A stretch of 64,000 nucleotides of DNA, taken from assembly GCA_963682025.1 (NCBI GenBank), contig OY821520.1, forward strand, positions 86,721,465 through 86,785,464, given 5' to 3'. The stretch comes from Cordilura impudica (taxonomy: Eukaryota > Arthropoda > Insecta > Diptera > Scathophagidae). Of this stretch, positions 1-13,300 are shown in pieces. Within the stretch, counting starts at the first letter, position 1; each line of letters begins with the position of its first letter. The notes under the pieces are model-generated. The model was not told the DNA's origin. It made no database searches and worked only from the letters and a program-made list of their open reading frames with translations. The translations under genes and the position numbers were made by a program.

Positions 1-121
1 AATACTTCTCTTCTCCCTTTTTTTTACCACTTGCAATAAATCGTTTATAATTCCTCCACTCCGCGAGAAATTATAAATTGATAAGGCAGATCTCTCAAAG
101 GTTTAATCTTTAGATTCCTAA

Positions 122-659
122 GAACTTACCGCCCTGTTCTGCATCTCAACCTCTCAGATCCTAATATTAAAGGTTAACCTGGAAGAGTCTGTAAATATTG
201 AATTACCTTTTTAATGGGAGGTGCCATGCCCATTAAAATATCAGAACATTTTACAGCCTCTGTCCGTCCTTAAGGACCACTCGGAATATTGAAGCCGACA
301 TTTTTAAAAACAGATGAGTAGTTGCGGAGATTATCTCCTACAAACTAACGAACAAACACACATTATCTCTTTGTTATACACACTCGTATAGAACTTACCG
401 CCCTGTTCTGCATCTCAACCTCTCAGATCCTAATATTAAAGGTTAACCTGGAAGAGTCTGTAAATATTGAATTACCTTTTTAATGGGAGGTGCCATGCCC
501 ATTAAAATATCAGAACATTTTACAGCCTCTGTCCGTCCTTAAGGACCACTCGGAATATTGAAGCCAACATTTTTAAAAACAGATGAGTAGTTGCGGAGAT
601 TATCTCCTACAAACTAACGAACAAACACACATTATCTCTTTGTTATACACGCTTAGTAT
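122..659. repeat. 269-bp tandem duplication of a dispersed repeat
   Basis: Two head-to-tail copies (122-390 and 391-659) are almost identical; I see only scattered differences (for example gccgac versus gccaac, and the last few bases). Each copy carries, in reverse orientation, the block TGTGTTTGTTCGTTAG..GTAGGAGATAATC and a TGGGCATGGCACCTCCCAT block that also occur in the repeat at 19.68-22.45 kb. The second copy ends about 40 bp before the splice acceptor of the anoctamin exon, so the duplication lies in an intron. The near identity suggests a recent event or gene conversion; an assembly artefact is also possible. Confidence 0.9.
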
Positions 660-698
660 AGATTTTATAATATTGTTGTATTTTTCTTATATTTGCAG

Positions 699-1605
699 TT
701 CTCCAATTTGGATTTATCACCCTTTTTGGCTTAGCCTTCCCCTTGGCTCCCCTGCTGGCTTTAATCAATAATATTGTTGAAGTGCGCTTAGACGCCATTA
801 AAATGCTTAAGTTCATAAGAAGACCAATAGCGCAGAGGGCACGCGACGTCGGTGTATGGCTGGGTATTATGACTGTGGTTACTAAAATTGCCGTAGCATC
901 ATGTGCCATGATTATAGCCTTCTCTACAAATCTCATACCAAAACTAGTCTATAGAACTGCCAGTCATGACGATAGCTTTGAAGGTTATCTCAACTTCACT
1001 TTGGCCTACTTTAATACCGAAGATTTTCAAATACAGCCAATATTACCGGGTTCACCCTACACGAATGTGACTTCGTGTCGCTATACAGAGTTTCGCAATC
1101 CACCATGGGATGAGCATCCGTATAAAAGGCCAATGATATATTGGAAAATTTTAACTGCCCGACTGGCGTTTATGGTAATATTTCAGGTATGTTTGTTTAT
1201 TCGTTAGAGCTTTAAAATTTTGATTATTAATTAAGATGTTTCCATCATTAATTATAGAACATTATTGGCATGCTACAAACCGTTATTGCGTGGTCCATTC
1301 CTGATATATCGGCTAGATTATTGAAACGTATTAAACGTGAAAACTTTTTGTTACGTGAACATATCATCGAATATGAAAAACTGATGGCCAAACAAGCAGC
1401 AGCACAAAAGATCGTCAATAGGGCTCATTCGATGGCTACCAGCCTAGTGAAAGGTGCCAATAATGCTTTACACAATAGCACCTTTTCGGATGCCATTGAC
1501 GAAGAAGATGGTGGAGTACAATTACGTAAACGTTATGCCAATGCTAATGCCAATTCCAATGATAATGACAATATCTATGCAAACGATCATATAACTCCGG
1601 TGTAG
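699..1605 (+). CDS. Anoctamin (TMEM16) C-terminal exons
   Basis: These are the last two exons of an anoctamin, a ten-helix membrane protein of the Ca2+-activated chloride channel/lipid scramblase family. Exon A is 699-1186, after a pyrimidine-rich acceptor ending TTTGCAG; exon B is 1258-1605, ending in TAG. They are joined across a 71-bp GT-AG intron (1187-1257) in phase 0. Exon A contains the family segment LQFGFITLFGLAFPLAPLLA followed by INNIVEVRLDA, a RRPIAQRA segment and a hydrophobic helix, then CRYTEFRNPPW and the last helix (ILTARLAFMVIFQ). Exon B adds NIIGML and a charged, Asn-rich cytoplasmic tail. Upstream exons lie outside the window. The NNIVEVRLDA stretch is a hallmark of the family; which anoctamin paralogue it is cannot be decided. 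No convincing poly(A) signal was seen close to the stop. Confidence 0.93.
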
Positions 1606-2085
1606 TTTTAATGTAGTAGTCAGATAGTTTGTAGTTTGCTCCTTCGTAACTTAAGTCTTAAATTATTATTTTCCTTATATGTTTAAGTTTCTATTTATTA
1701 TTAAGTTTTATTTTTTATTGCATTAAGTTATCGACTTTGATCAAAAATTTCCCATGGCGCTGTGAACCATTAATTTACCCGATATATTATATGCTATCGG
1801 GGTATCAGTTTGTGAACCAGACCCACCTTTTATTAAATCGATCGATTAAGAATAACTTTTTAGTGAATTTAATGTTATCTGTACGTCCGGCCGTCTATCT
1901 GTTTATGCCAACCACAGGTCGCAAATGCATATATATTTTGATTAAATTTACGATTTTTCAGGCCTAGAAATATTGCTGTTGAAATTAGTGACAATCGCGA
2001 CATACGAGATCGTCTTATACTTGGTGCAAATAATAATGGGAAAATAAAAAAAGCTTTCAAATCAATTTTTTTTTTAATTCTCGAA
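1606..2085. other. Anoctamin 3' flank, no further gene
   Basis: AT-rich sequence after the anoctamin stop. It presumably holds the 3'UTR, but no AATAAA lies within the first 300 bases. Small open frames here have no recognisable content. Confidence 0.5.
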
Positions 2086-2890
2086 GTCGTTGTTAATTGT
2101 TTTTTTTTTAATTATTATCTACCAACACTCAGGGAATGCCCCTACAAATGCAGTGCATTGCATTGATCCGAGGAAATAAATTATGGAAAGGAGGAAAGGG
2201 GAAGAATTGTTTGAGGACATTTTTCTTAAATTTTATTAGATGGTAAGTGTCAGGAAGAGACTAGTGTGGAGGGTTTATTCCACTTACGGCTAGTTCGAAT
2301 GATGAATGAATGCGAGCTACTAGAGAAGCGGATAGAGCGAACTGAAACTCGGCCACTTTGAATGAGTTCGGTATTCCCGGAATCCATTACCCATGGTAGT
2401 ATCTATAGAACAGTGTTACATAAACAACATTTTGACGATGTTCCAACAATTCAATATAGTTGAATACTTTACTACCTTTAATGAGCATCAACGCCCTCCT
2501 TTGTGTACGGTAAAAAAGTTCCAAAATAGACTTTGAAACTTCTGCCCCTATATGGGAGTTGTATTCATTTACGATCGGATGTAAGTGGCATAGATTTTAA
2601 AGAGATCAGAAGGAGCAAAGTATTTTTTGCACCGTTTTGGAAAACTAAGAGCTTTGAAAACTTCTTTCGACACTTGAAAAACATGTTCGTTCCAACAGAC
2701 ATCACATTGAATTCTCTTATCCAGAAAATCAAGAGTATCTGATTCCTTAATATCTATACCATATGCACAGATGATATCGTTGAATCCAAGGCTCTATAGG
2801 TCAACATATAAAATTGAATCTTTTGAGCATTAGAATTAAATCTATTAGCTCTACCCCACTCGGAGATTGTTAACAGGTCTCGAGTTTTTA
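2085..2890 (-). mobile_element. Non-LTR retrotransposon (LINE) 3'-end fragment
   Basis: Read on the minus strand this encodes the C-terminal part of a LINE reverse transcriptase with stops and frameshifts. Recognisable stretches are ISEWGRANRFNSNAQKIQ, GIDIKESDTLDFL, a segment rich in SSKIYATYIRS, and near the end LVARIHSSFELAVSGINPP followed by a short FKKNV tail. It ends in an A-rich run (T-rich on the plus strand around 2090-2112), as expected for a LINE 3' end. The pattern (thumb then ELAVSGINP near the C-terminus) is known from jockey-superfamily elements. It is 5'-truncated, ending where the mariner relic begins. Confidence 0.75.
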
Positions 2891-2899
2891 AAGTTAATA

Positions 2900-3850
2900 A
2901 CCGGAATGGCATTGAAAACGCGCTGTTATTTGATTTCTATGTGCTCAATTGATTCGTAACTGTATCTGAGATGCTGAATGCGGTGGTTGCGGAGTGATTT
3001 GAATCGAATTTTTTCTGAAATTATTTTGAAGATCCAATTCTGTGGGAGACGGTGGACTATAGTTAAATAAAAACAAAGGGTTGCGTGTCCATATTTCTGA
3101 CCTCCTTTTGCGAATAGCTTCACGAAAATGACACATGGCAGTTAAATGAAATACTTGTTAACATTTTGGCCCGGCTTAAGCAAGTGATAGTGCTCCTCAA
3201 CACAATAATCGGAGAATACAGTTAACATGATATTTTTGGTCTTGCTTCAGCTTTTCCACGATATCTGCTTATTAACTAAGTTGTCTCGGGGTTATAGGCA
3301 TACAAGATAGATCTCATTCTTGTAGTCTGAAAGTTTTGTTTCAGTGAAATTAGTGTGATTTCTTTCTTTAGCTTCAATGTGTGTTTTTGGAACCAATCGA
3401 GATATGACGCGTCTGACACATGTTTTTGACTGATCCTTTTGAAATGTCAATATGGCAGCCATATCTCTAATTGTCAACTGACGATTTTTCAACACCAAAT
3501 ATTTTGTTTTTTTGGCGTGTTGTTAATCAGTAGATGCTTTTTTGATGACCAGAGTGATCTTTGCCTCCAACGCCATCTCTGCCTTTTTCAAACTGTTTAT
3601 TGCACTTCTTCTAAACATTCTGATCAGCCAAGCGCTTCTGCAACATCCGTAATGTTTCTGCAGGAGAAATTTCAGTCCGCAAAGAAGTTCTTTGTTCAAA
3701 AAGATTGTTCAGATCACCAAATTCACTTTTATTTGTATACAAATACCAGCTTCACTATTGAACCAATGAAGATGTCGACTTGAAATTTGGTGCATATAAA
3801 AACAGTACTGCCAACCTTATATAAAAAATTTGGTCAAACTGATTGACCTC
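2900..3850 (-). mobile_element. Mariner-family transposase relic
   Basis: On the minus strand, broken frames give in order an N-terminal part related to mariner helix-turn-helix sequence (NRQLTIRDMAAIL), a block ISRLVPKTHIEAKERN, then IMLTVFSDY, a LKPGQNVNKYF block, REAIRKRRSEIW, a degenerate H-D-N-A-P-like region and ITPQPPHSASQ (the PPYSPDLAP region of mariners). Order and spacing match a mariner transposase of about 345 residues. Stops and frameshifts are frequent and the catalytic segments are damaged, so it is dead. It abuts the LINE fragment; terminal inverted repeats were not identified. Confidence 0.75.
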
Positions 3851-5399
3851 CGAAGTTTACTTTGACAACTCTTCATTTGGATACAGTATTATAACGTACT
3901 CAAATTTGCTTCATGTATATTAATCTATCATTAAAATAAAAAAGATGGTAGGACCTATTTAAGGCCCCCTATAAAGCAGCCTCCTATTTATCTAAAGACT
4001 TACAAATGTTAATTTTTTTATTAAATTTTTGGTTGCCTGTACATATATGTTTTCGAAGCATATACTAAATTTGATCTTGATCGTATCTAGTCTGGATCTT
4101 TGGTTTATGTATTAATTTTATTTTAATTGAAATTATGCCAATTTCGCGAATAGAAATGATATTTATGTTTCTGAAACTTATAAACAAAGTGTTGTAAGCG
4201 TAACAATTCTAAAATTTTTTATATCACAACTATGTATTTTTCTAATTTATAAGTTCTTTTATACTGATTTATATTTATTTTGATATAACAAATATAAAGT
4301 ACTTAAAGTACAGAAACAAATATGTATGTAAATGAATGTTAGAATTAAAGAAGCGAAAAACAAAACATAACACAAAAAACCACAATAATTTTTTTTTTGA
4401 TTTGCTTTGAAATAGTTATAAAACAAACACAAGCTTGCCTTATGTATTAAACACTAAGAATTAAACAAAGAGAAGTCCATTTTAAATTAGTTGTAGGAAC
4501 CAAATAAAGTTTTTAAATTTTAATATTATTCTCCATTAATCTTCCGAAGTAAGTTTGTTTACAGTATGTAAACCAAAAAAAAAAAAATTAAAACATATTA
4601 AAAAAAAATGAAGAAATATCAAAAAAGTTTAATGGATAATGATCTAGAACATTAAAAAATAATGTCTCGTCTTATGTACTGTAAACCGTATGATTTTCTA
4701 GAATTTTCAATCTGCAAGTTAAGGATAAGGAAAAAATTTAAATTTTAAAAAATGGCTTTATTGAGCGGAGAAACAGTGTCACAATTACTCAGAAAGATTA
4801 CTTAGAATGCTAACTTTTTCTCTAAATGTGCTACCGCTTCAAATATCAGTTAGATATATATTTAGATATTTGGCAATAAGGAGTGATATTGAAAAAATCT
4901 TGACACAATTAAAATGTTATAATAAGGAAACCATTGAACATAGTATTTTGATTTTTTTTTTAATTGAAATTATATTAAAACTTAAAAAAAAGATAGCTTT
5001 TATAATTCTTATTATTACTTACCAACTTATGAACCTTTTCTTGAAACCCTTCCATTAGGCATTTTATAGTGGTTTCTCCGTTTAAAACCTTAGTACACAT
5101 TTGTTGTTCTCTTCGGCTCTCTTTTCACAAGAGCCAAATATCTGTCCACTGGCCTGAGCTGAGAGGATTCGCCTCCCTTGGTACAATAACCACGTTACTG
5201 TTCTTGTACTATACAAAATCTTTTTTACCGTAGTGACAAAATGCCTAATCAGGCCAAAAGTATGTGGACAGATTATGTTGGCTTAAGAAGGTCTTTTTTC
5301 AAACACTCATTTATATAAATTTTCGCTTTTTATATAGCCCGTTACCTCTTTTACTGCTTTTGAGCAAAACAACAAACTATAAAAGAAACAATCAATTGG
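3851..5399. other. AT-rich intergenic stretch with small inverted motifs
   Basis: Very AT-rich, with homopolymer A and T runs. Two motifs in opposite orientation, ATTAGGCATTTTATAGTGG (about 5053) and its partner ATTAGGCATTTTGTCACTA (reverse strand, about 5230-5250), bracket roughly 200 bp and may mark a small inverted-repeat element. GGAGAAACAGTGTCAC near 4768 also resembles the reverse complement of the 5066-5078 motif. The open frame at 4807-5058 is low-complexity. No gene is supported. Confidence 0.4.
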
Positions 5400-7790
5400 A
5401 ATTATGAAGTGAAACGCAATTGGGCTTCGTAACAATAAAACTGAAATTTCAGGCATACCTATTAAACAAACTTTTGATATTTGCCTTATATGCGAAACAC
5501 ACTCTACAAATGAGAGTTATGTACAATTTGATAACTACAACTAATACACAATTCAAACTGGCAATAAAGCAAGAGGGGAAGTGCAATCTTAATGAGATCA
5601 AATACAGATCATTATGAAGAAGAACACATGTTCAGATAAATTTCAAGCTACAACAAACAAACCACACACATCACTTACCTTGGTTTACAGTTCTCCCAGA
5701 CAGAAAATTATAACCGAACAGTATATGGAATTAATTAACAGACATAAATATGAACTCATAATGGGAGGTGATTTTAATGCCTACCATGTATTTTGGGGAT
5801 AACGATTATATAAAACAAAAGGTAGACTGCTATTTGAAGCCATACAAAATACAGGTAGTGAATGCATTTCGACAAGCTCTCCTACTTATTGGCCAACGGA
5901 TATAGATAAATGTTCCATTTTAATTGATGTCTTTATAACAAGAAAAATAGCTGAACTGTCTCCAAATAGAAAAGAAGGGTGTTCTGATAATTCGCCGATA
6001 TATCTGACGTATTACTGCGATGTTCATAGAAAAACTCCGAACTCGGGATTACCCAACAAGCACACTGATTTGATTTTTTTATAAATCATTAATAAATGAA
6101 AAAATAAACACCTTATTACTAATACTTACTGTGTAAGACCTAGAAAGAGAAGTTCAACATTTTAGATGTTCTCATGATAAAACTGTGCTAAACAATGCTA
6201 CTCAAAATCTAAAAAGGCAAATAAAATAATTTAGAATGGAAAATTGTAACCGTTATCTGTTAAACCTAACGTAGGACAATAAAACCGACTACTCACTATG
6301 ATGGAAGGCTACAGAGCAACATAAACAACCAACTCAGATAAAATCGGCCCTGAGGCAGAACGATGGAAAATTATATGCAGAATACTTAAGCTCCGTTTTT
6401 ACCAATGATCTCCCAAATATGTAAGAGATAGGCGTGGCAATACATAACAACTACGAAAATTTTACAAGACTGAATTAAAAGAAGAAATCAAAGCAGTTAA
6501 GTGTAAGAAGTCACCTGGATATGACTTAATAACAACCGCTATCTTAAAAAACTGACTACATAAACCAGTTTCCAAGGTATCAACAATTTTTAATGCAGCT
6601 TTAAAACTGACCTATTTCCAAGTATGTATATTGAAGGTGGCTGAAATTATTATGATATTGAAACCGGGAAAAAATCCAGCTGCAGTAAGCTCTTAAAGAC
6701 AAATTTCGTTATTGCTATTAATAAGTAAAATGTTCGAGAAATTATTTACTAAAAGATTAAAATCTGTAATTATTAATAATGGACTGATACCTTGTCACCA
6801 ATATGAATTTCGGGAGAAACACTCGACAATAGAACAAATATATAGAATAACCCATTCGATATAAATCTCTCTAGAAAGGAAAGAGGTATGTTGTTCCGCC
6901 ATATTCTTAGATGTTGCAAAAGCATTCGATGGTGTTTGACATGGTGGACTAATTTACAAACTAGATTTTTTGTGCTTAAACATTGTAGTAAGCTTCTGAG
7001 ATCATATTTGAGAGACAGATTCTTTCGAGTAAAGCATGAAGATGAGTATTACCGTCTTCATCCTATCAAATCTGGTGTACCACAGGGTAGTATTCTAGGC
7101 CAGATTTTGTACCTTTTATATACCTAGTTATGATATGGCAGTAAATAGTACTTGTGGGGTCAGTACTTTTGCTGATGACGCTGTTATGTTTTCAACAGCA
7201 TAAAACAACTTATTTACAACCGAACAACTACAGGCAGCTTTATATGAGGTTTAACTGCTGACGAGAGATGGGGAATTAAATTGAATAGTTCTAAATCATC
7301 ACACATTAACTTCACAAACATACAAAGAAATTACATACAACTGTTATTGACAACACACAAGTTCCATTTGTAAACTCTGCTAAATATCTTGGTATGACGT
7401 TAAATGCAAAACTTTATTAGAAGGAGCACGTCAAAAGAAAAAAGATGAACTAGAGGAAAAATTAGTTGGCTTATAGGTATAAACTCTAAACTCTCTATAC
7501 ACAAAAAAAGAAATAAAGCGCAATGCTGAGGATTATAGCCTAAGACTACTGAGTCATACTAATAATGAAATTCAAGAGTTACTTAATACTGCTAGTAGAG
7601 CAAGAAGGTTTAGTCTGTACATACCCCATGAATAAATAGGTCGATTCAACCGTATTGAGTTTATTAATAAAACTGCTATATCTGCAGCCCTTATTAAATA
7701 TTGTAATTAGAACTAAACTATTAGTTCGTAGTATTAACTTAACTAGAGATGCAAAACAAAAACTTCTTTTACTGTAGCTTCATATTGCTT
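5400..7790 (+). mobile_element. Jockey-like LINE, ORF2 relic
   Basis: A degenerate ORF2 on the plus strand. The apurinic-endonuclease-like domain starts near 5415 (GLRNNK, ICETHSTNESY) and contains QYMELINRHKYELIMGGDFN followed by AYHVFWG (5710-5800) and SPTYWPTDIDKC (5880). The linker and fingers lie at 6350-6850 (KSPGYDLITTAILKN). The palm is at 6880-7200 with IKSGVPQGSILG (7066-7100) and the catalytic FADDAVMFST (7168-7200). Thumb-like sequence follows to about 7790. At least ten in-frame stops or frameshifts break it. The GGDFNA and FADD motifs place it among endonuclease-bearing LINEs of the jockey superfamily; ORF1 is missing. Confidence 0.85.
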
Positions 7791-9684
7791 GCCATACTAG
7801 GAACATTTTTTTTTTTTCGAAATTTCGTCTGCTTTTGGCATTATAATGATAATTATCAATATAAAAATTTTGACCAGGGAGCTGCAACTAAAAACAGAAG
7901 TTTCGTCATCCATTTTTTATGAAACATGATTTCAGTTTTCGTGGTCTATTTGTGGCCTCTACATTTTTTGCAGCGTTTTAAAACTTGCATTGTTTCTGAC
8001 TTCTCCTAGTCCGAGCACTGAATTAACCGGGCCTTTTTTCCACCGGATGTGTTGGGAGCTTTTTTCAATATGCTTTCTATTTGGACCTTTCTTCGTTCCC
8101 GAATCATATTTCCTATCAATATTTAAATTTTCCTGATATTGCTAAGACTATTGAAAACGGTTGATGCCAAGCTTTTGATTCTATGCCCAACTTTCTGTAG
8201 GACCAATTTGGATTTTGTTAAGAATATTTAATTACTTTAGCACGTACTTCTATTTCGTGACTGGTTTTTTATCAAACTAAGAACAACTGAATAGGATTTG
8301 TTATTAAAATCCATCGATCGAAAAAAAATGCAAAAATCATTGCGAAAAAGTTAGGAGAAAGAATGTGTTTTAAGATTTTTTCGATCTCAGCCCTTATATT
8401 ATCATTGTTTTTGGGTACTGGACTGGATATGAACTTAAAGAGACATTGCTGATTTTCCTCAATTTTTAGTGAAGCTTTACTCAGCGAAGAAATTGGGCTA
8501 AAAAGAATCGATAACTATTTGGTTAAGTATATTTATTTTATATGATCATTTTTTATATTCAATTTATTTTCTGTTCTATCATTCTTCCGTCATCGATAAT
8601 AGTTGTTTCAAAGTAGAACAGAAAATGTTTGCTCACTGAGGTAGCATCACGTTCGCTGAAGAATTCCCGAACCGTTGTATTACTGATATCTGCCCTGACT
8701 GCAAGCAATATTTCTCATATTTATTGCAATAACAACTGTCAAGTTTATATATTTAACTATTTTTTCTAACATCCGCAATTTAATTCTGAAATATTTTTTG
8801 AGTAGAAAAACACGTATGGAAAATTTTCTTTTGCAATGTTATCTGGGTTTTTAAGAGATTTTATAAAAAATTTAAATGTAAAAATATTTTTCGCATAGAA
8901 AATTCTAGAAGTAATTTTCTGTTGAAAAAACTAAAGAATTCTAAAAAATGTTTTATATAGAAAGCTTCAACAAATTCCAAATTATAAGATAAATTTTGGA
9001 TAGAATATTTATTTGAGATAAATTTCACAACCAAATTGACACAATGGTTTATTAAGTCACCCAGTGTTACAAAGTATCAAATATTTAGGCAGCTTCATTG
9101 TATCATTACTGCGCGAATATCTCGAGCGGTAATTGTCCAGCCAAACAGTTTTTATAAAATAGTTTTGAACCTTTATTGAGATTTCTTCTTATTTTTTCTA
9201 AAGCAAAATTATCAATTTGATATAAACAGACGGAAAAATGATGGAAAATTACTTTAACAAGTACCAAAATTTCTGGTGGAGCATTCATAAAAATATGCGT
9301 GCTATTTCATTATATATGAAAGAAAGAAATAAATGAAAGCGATCACTTCCAGACGGGTCAACGCATTACATAGTGCAGTAGTCAGTCTGGGGGAGGGGGG
9401 AGCGAGGGTGAGAAATTCTAAGTCGTAGTTAAATTACTAGGCCTGTATAGTAAAACCTCCAAAGGGTTTGTCGTTCCCCCAAGAATTATCATTATCACAA
9501 TTATCATTATCATAATTATTATAACTAGCAGATTCCGGCGCTCGAAATTTGAGTGCAATTTTTAGGCAACTTTATTTTTCAACTTAGCCAATTCATAAAC
9601 CAGTACTGTTTTGGTTTATTATTACTGTGAATGAAGATAACAAACTCATTAACAAACACATTAACAAATTAATAAAAACACGCA
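7791..9684. other. Intergenic, no recognised gene
   Basis: AT-rich sequence. The minus strand at 7850-8350 shows short lysine-rich open stretches that look like a decayed transposase N-terminus, but no family motif is clear. A (CATTAT)-type run occurs near 9485-9525. Confidence 0.4.
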
Positions 9685-10366
9685 TAATTATACCGTATAC
9701 CACTATGTGGTTTGTGTATAGTGATTTTGTGCTGCTGTTTGTGACTACCAAAAATATTTGACCTAGGTCCATCTTTTATTATACCGATCGAATCAGAATC
9801 ACTTTCTGAGTTGATTTGGAGATGTCCGTCCGTCCGTCTTTCCGTCTGTCCGTCCGTCCGTCTGTGTGTCCATGTAAGCATAAGCTTTTATCGGCCGTAG
9901 GATGAACGCTATTGAAATTTGTGAAATTCGTTCCATGTTTGGACCTACTCCCCATCAAATTACACCTATGAAATAGACATGAATAGCCATAAGATCTAAA
10001 TTGTCATATAGCTCTCAGTCAAATTGGGTTTGTATGTATTTATTATATCCATTAACCAGTAGTCCAAAAATAATGCCAATAAGACAATTCTTAGTCATAG
10101 GCCCCATATAGAGCTACTTACAGATCCTCACTTAATTTGTAAAAAAACAAAAACATTGCACAGATTTTTCTCAAATTTGGCTTCTTTCGATCTAGTCCCC
10201 ATATATATATAGCAGCCGATATGAACTTTTTCATATCTACAGCCATAAATTTGGCTTATGCTTATTTTCTATATCGAATTAGTTTGACTGAAAGGAAGAG
10301 AGGGTCTTTAAACCAGGGTATAGGGTATAGTATAGTCGGTCCAAACCGATTATATTTTCTTATTTG
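9685..10366 (+). mobile_element. DINE-like (Helitron-type) copy 1
   Basis: Starts with ATACCGTATACCACTATGTGG, contains the core ATTATACCGATCGAATCAGA followed by TCACT and a (CCGT)n block (9825-9860), and ends with the subterminal palindrome TATAGTCGGTCC..ACCGATTATA and TTTTCTTATTTG. Strand is set so that CCGT reads on the plus strand. It is diverged and has no coding capacity. Confidence 0.85.
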
Positions 10367-13300
10367 TTTTATGTGTGTGTTAGTAGCAACGTTAAAAGCA
10401 ATTTACTCAAAATAAAGGAAAAAAATTAAAAATCTGTAAAAGTGGTGAACAGCTAAAAACAATACCTTTCATATAATATACATTTGGTCAAAATTGGGAT
10501 TAGACGGTAAGACAGAACATCGGTAACAAAAATCGCCTAGCCTATCAATACTACAGATTTTTACTCATATGTTTAAGTATTAGTATTATATAATTAAATT
10601 AATTATAAATTAATTATATTAATATTATATTATATTATATTAATTATATTAGTAATTTATAATTTATTTAATTATATTAATAAGTATTAATATAATAATA
10701 CTTATATCTATAATTTTGCTGAAGAATGCAATGAGAAATCGTCAATGGTTCTTGCTTGAGCCATACCTGAAAAACTAAGCAAACGTACATCAAGATAAAG
10801 AAAACTATAAATGGTGATAACAAAAGTTTTACCCGCGAGAGCCAAGCCTACTGAAATTTTGCTATAATGTCTTAGTACTTTCACCATGACTTCGAATTTC
10901 TCACCCCCAGGCAATGACCCCAAATTTGCTCCACAGTATTATTATTGCATTTAAATTTCAGCAAAATTATTACAGATGGAAAAAATTGCCTGGGAGCAAA
11001 CTAATATTGAGAATCGAGCTTAATAGTGACGGAAAAGATTTTCAATAGAATCCATTATTATAATGCAAATTAGAGGTTTGCATTTTGTCATGTAAAGACG
11101 AATCACATCACGTGTATGATGGAGTTGAACTAAATTATATAAAATGATTAAATAACACTGTCTAGTTCGTTATACAAAAACCTGAGAGAATTCGTTGGAA
11201 ACTTTTGCCAAAATGGAGAAAAACTGCATTTAATGTTTTTCAGTTCATAATCTTGCTTCCATTTAAAGGTACTTCAAATTACGAAATTTCCCCAAAAATA
11301 AATTTAAATATTTATTCTAGTCCTATGAAGCCGCTATCAGTGTACAAAAAACTTTTGTTTATTAACAATGCAGATTGAAAAAAAAAAAAAAATAAATAGA
11401 ATGCAAGTAAGAGTGTTTGTGATATAGACCCAGGTTTAAACCAAACGGCCGCCCTAAGTTGAAAAATTTAATTTAGAAACTATCTGATATCAACTAAACC
11501 TATAAAAAGTGTTACAATGTTTCACAGGATGAAAGTTCAATGCCTGGAACCGATCTGATTAAGAATGCAGAGTAATTTATATTTTTATATGCTATCTATT
11601 CTCTACCACGCACTATTAAAGAACATACCAATAATGTCCTTTCAAAAGTTTATATTGTTATATTGTTTATAATTTCCAGTATATTCTTTCGAATAATAAT
11701 ATGTTTCTGATCTAGCAATGTACGTAGAAAAATATCTAGCACAAATAATATTTGTGAAATAGTTAGAACTTCTACTAAAAAGAATGCTTCTGGTAAATTT
11801 TTTTTGTAAAATTGTTAGAAGTTCCACAGGAAAGAGTGTTTTTATTTTATTTATTTATTTTTTTTTTTTATTAATAGAGTTTTTTAACGTGTCAGAAATA
11901 ATTATTAGGTAAACACTATTTATAAATTTACTTCAAAAATTCAAAATTCTGAAGGACAAACTTACATTTACATTTGGTAAACTTTAACAAATCGTTCTGT
12001 TCCATTGCTATGTCAGCTTCAAATGCAAACACGTTTTATTTTATAAACTTTGGCAGAGAGTTCCAAATTATTGCTAATAATAAGCCAAAGAAAAAGATAT
12101 TCACTGACATTGTAAAATTCTAAAGCCATGTAAGCTCATTTCTGTTTTTTCCCCAGATATGTTTACTTATTGGACCTTAATATTTCTGTAGTGAACTGGT
12201 ATAATCATAAGTGTATATTATAATGTAATTTTATATTTATAATCTGTTAAGATCTTTCAAGCTTAAATTAAAGTTTTTGTTTGTATATTTTATGATAAAT
12301 AACAAAAGAAAATTATGTGAAAACACCTAAGTTTAATATTAGTTTTTATCACAGACTTTTTTTTTTGGTAATATTGGATAAAATCTTTAAACTCGACTTT
12401 AATTTTTCATTAAACTTAGAAATATATAGAAGCTTACAACAAAAAGGGCCATTTCGGATAACAAATGGGTTTAAATAAAGAGGATTCCTAAACACCTTTT
12501 ATGATTTTATATAAAATATTTAATCGGTTCGAAAAATACAGTTTGCAGTCTAATTGTATAGACGTAAGCGGCCTGCAGTATAATTATATAATTAATTAAA
12601 AAAAAAAAAAACGTCAAGCAATAGCTGATTTAATACTACTATCGAAAAAATTGTTTTTTAAATTTTATGACAAATACAAGACACGTCTCACGATTATGAA
12701 TTGGCCAATTGTGTAAATATTCTTTTAAAGTTACACACATATTTGGTGTATTCCTTTTTCTAATATATATTAACCACAATACCAACACTTTACAATTTTC
12801 TCCCCACAAATCCTCTCCTATACACATCAATGATATAAAAAAAATGTCCTAATTATTAACACTTTTTTTTAAAAAGCCCCATTATTTTACATCACAAAAT
12901 ACAATCTCTTATGTACCTTAACTATTATTGAAATAAGTGAAAAAAAAAGATTTAAGACAAATGTTAAATATTGCTTTTCCAAACAAGGTTGAAATAAATT
13001 TAAATATTTGAATGTATAACCCTACCTGTAAAATAAAATCACAATAAGTTTTCTATAATTTGCATTTAAAATGTGTTTTCGGAACATTAAAAAAAACATA
13101 AGTAAATAATGTCTAGAGATATATTTTTTATAAGTAGTATAAATCAAATTTAAAAGAATAATAAAGAAGAGAAATGTTATCATGTAACACAGCGAAAAAT
13201 TTTATTTTACTTTTACATGTGTTTACGATTTTAGGCTAAACGACTCCACTAAAAATCATGTTATGTTGAAAAAACTTCGGTCGGAAAAAATTGTTTGGTT

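Noticed and set aside
643..936. 97-codon minus-strand frame over the anoctamin exon
   Set aside because: Antisense shadow of the conserved exon on the plus strand.
3439..3783. 114-codon plus-strand frame
   Set aside because: Antisense of the mariner relic.
4807..5058. Ile/Leu/Lys-rich 83-codon frame
   Set aside because: Low-complexity AT-rich translation without motif.
10708..10923. Minus-strand frame resembling a transporter helix (GLALAGKTFVITIYSFLYL)
   Set aside because: One weak similarity, no flanking exons, AT-rich surroundings; could be chance or a very old pseudogene.
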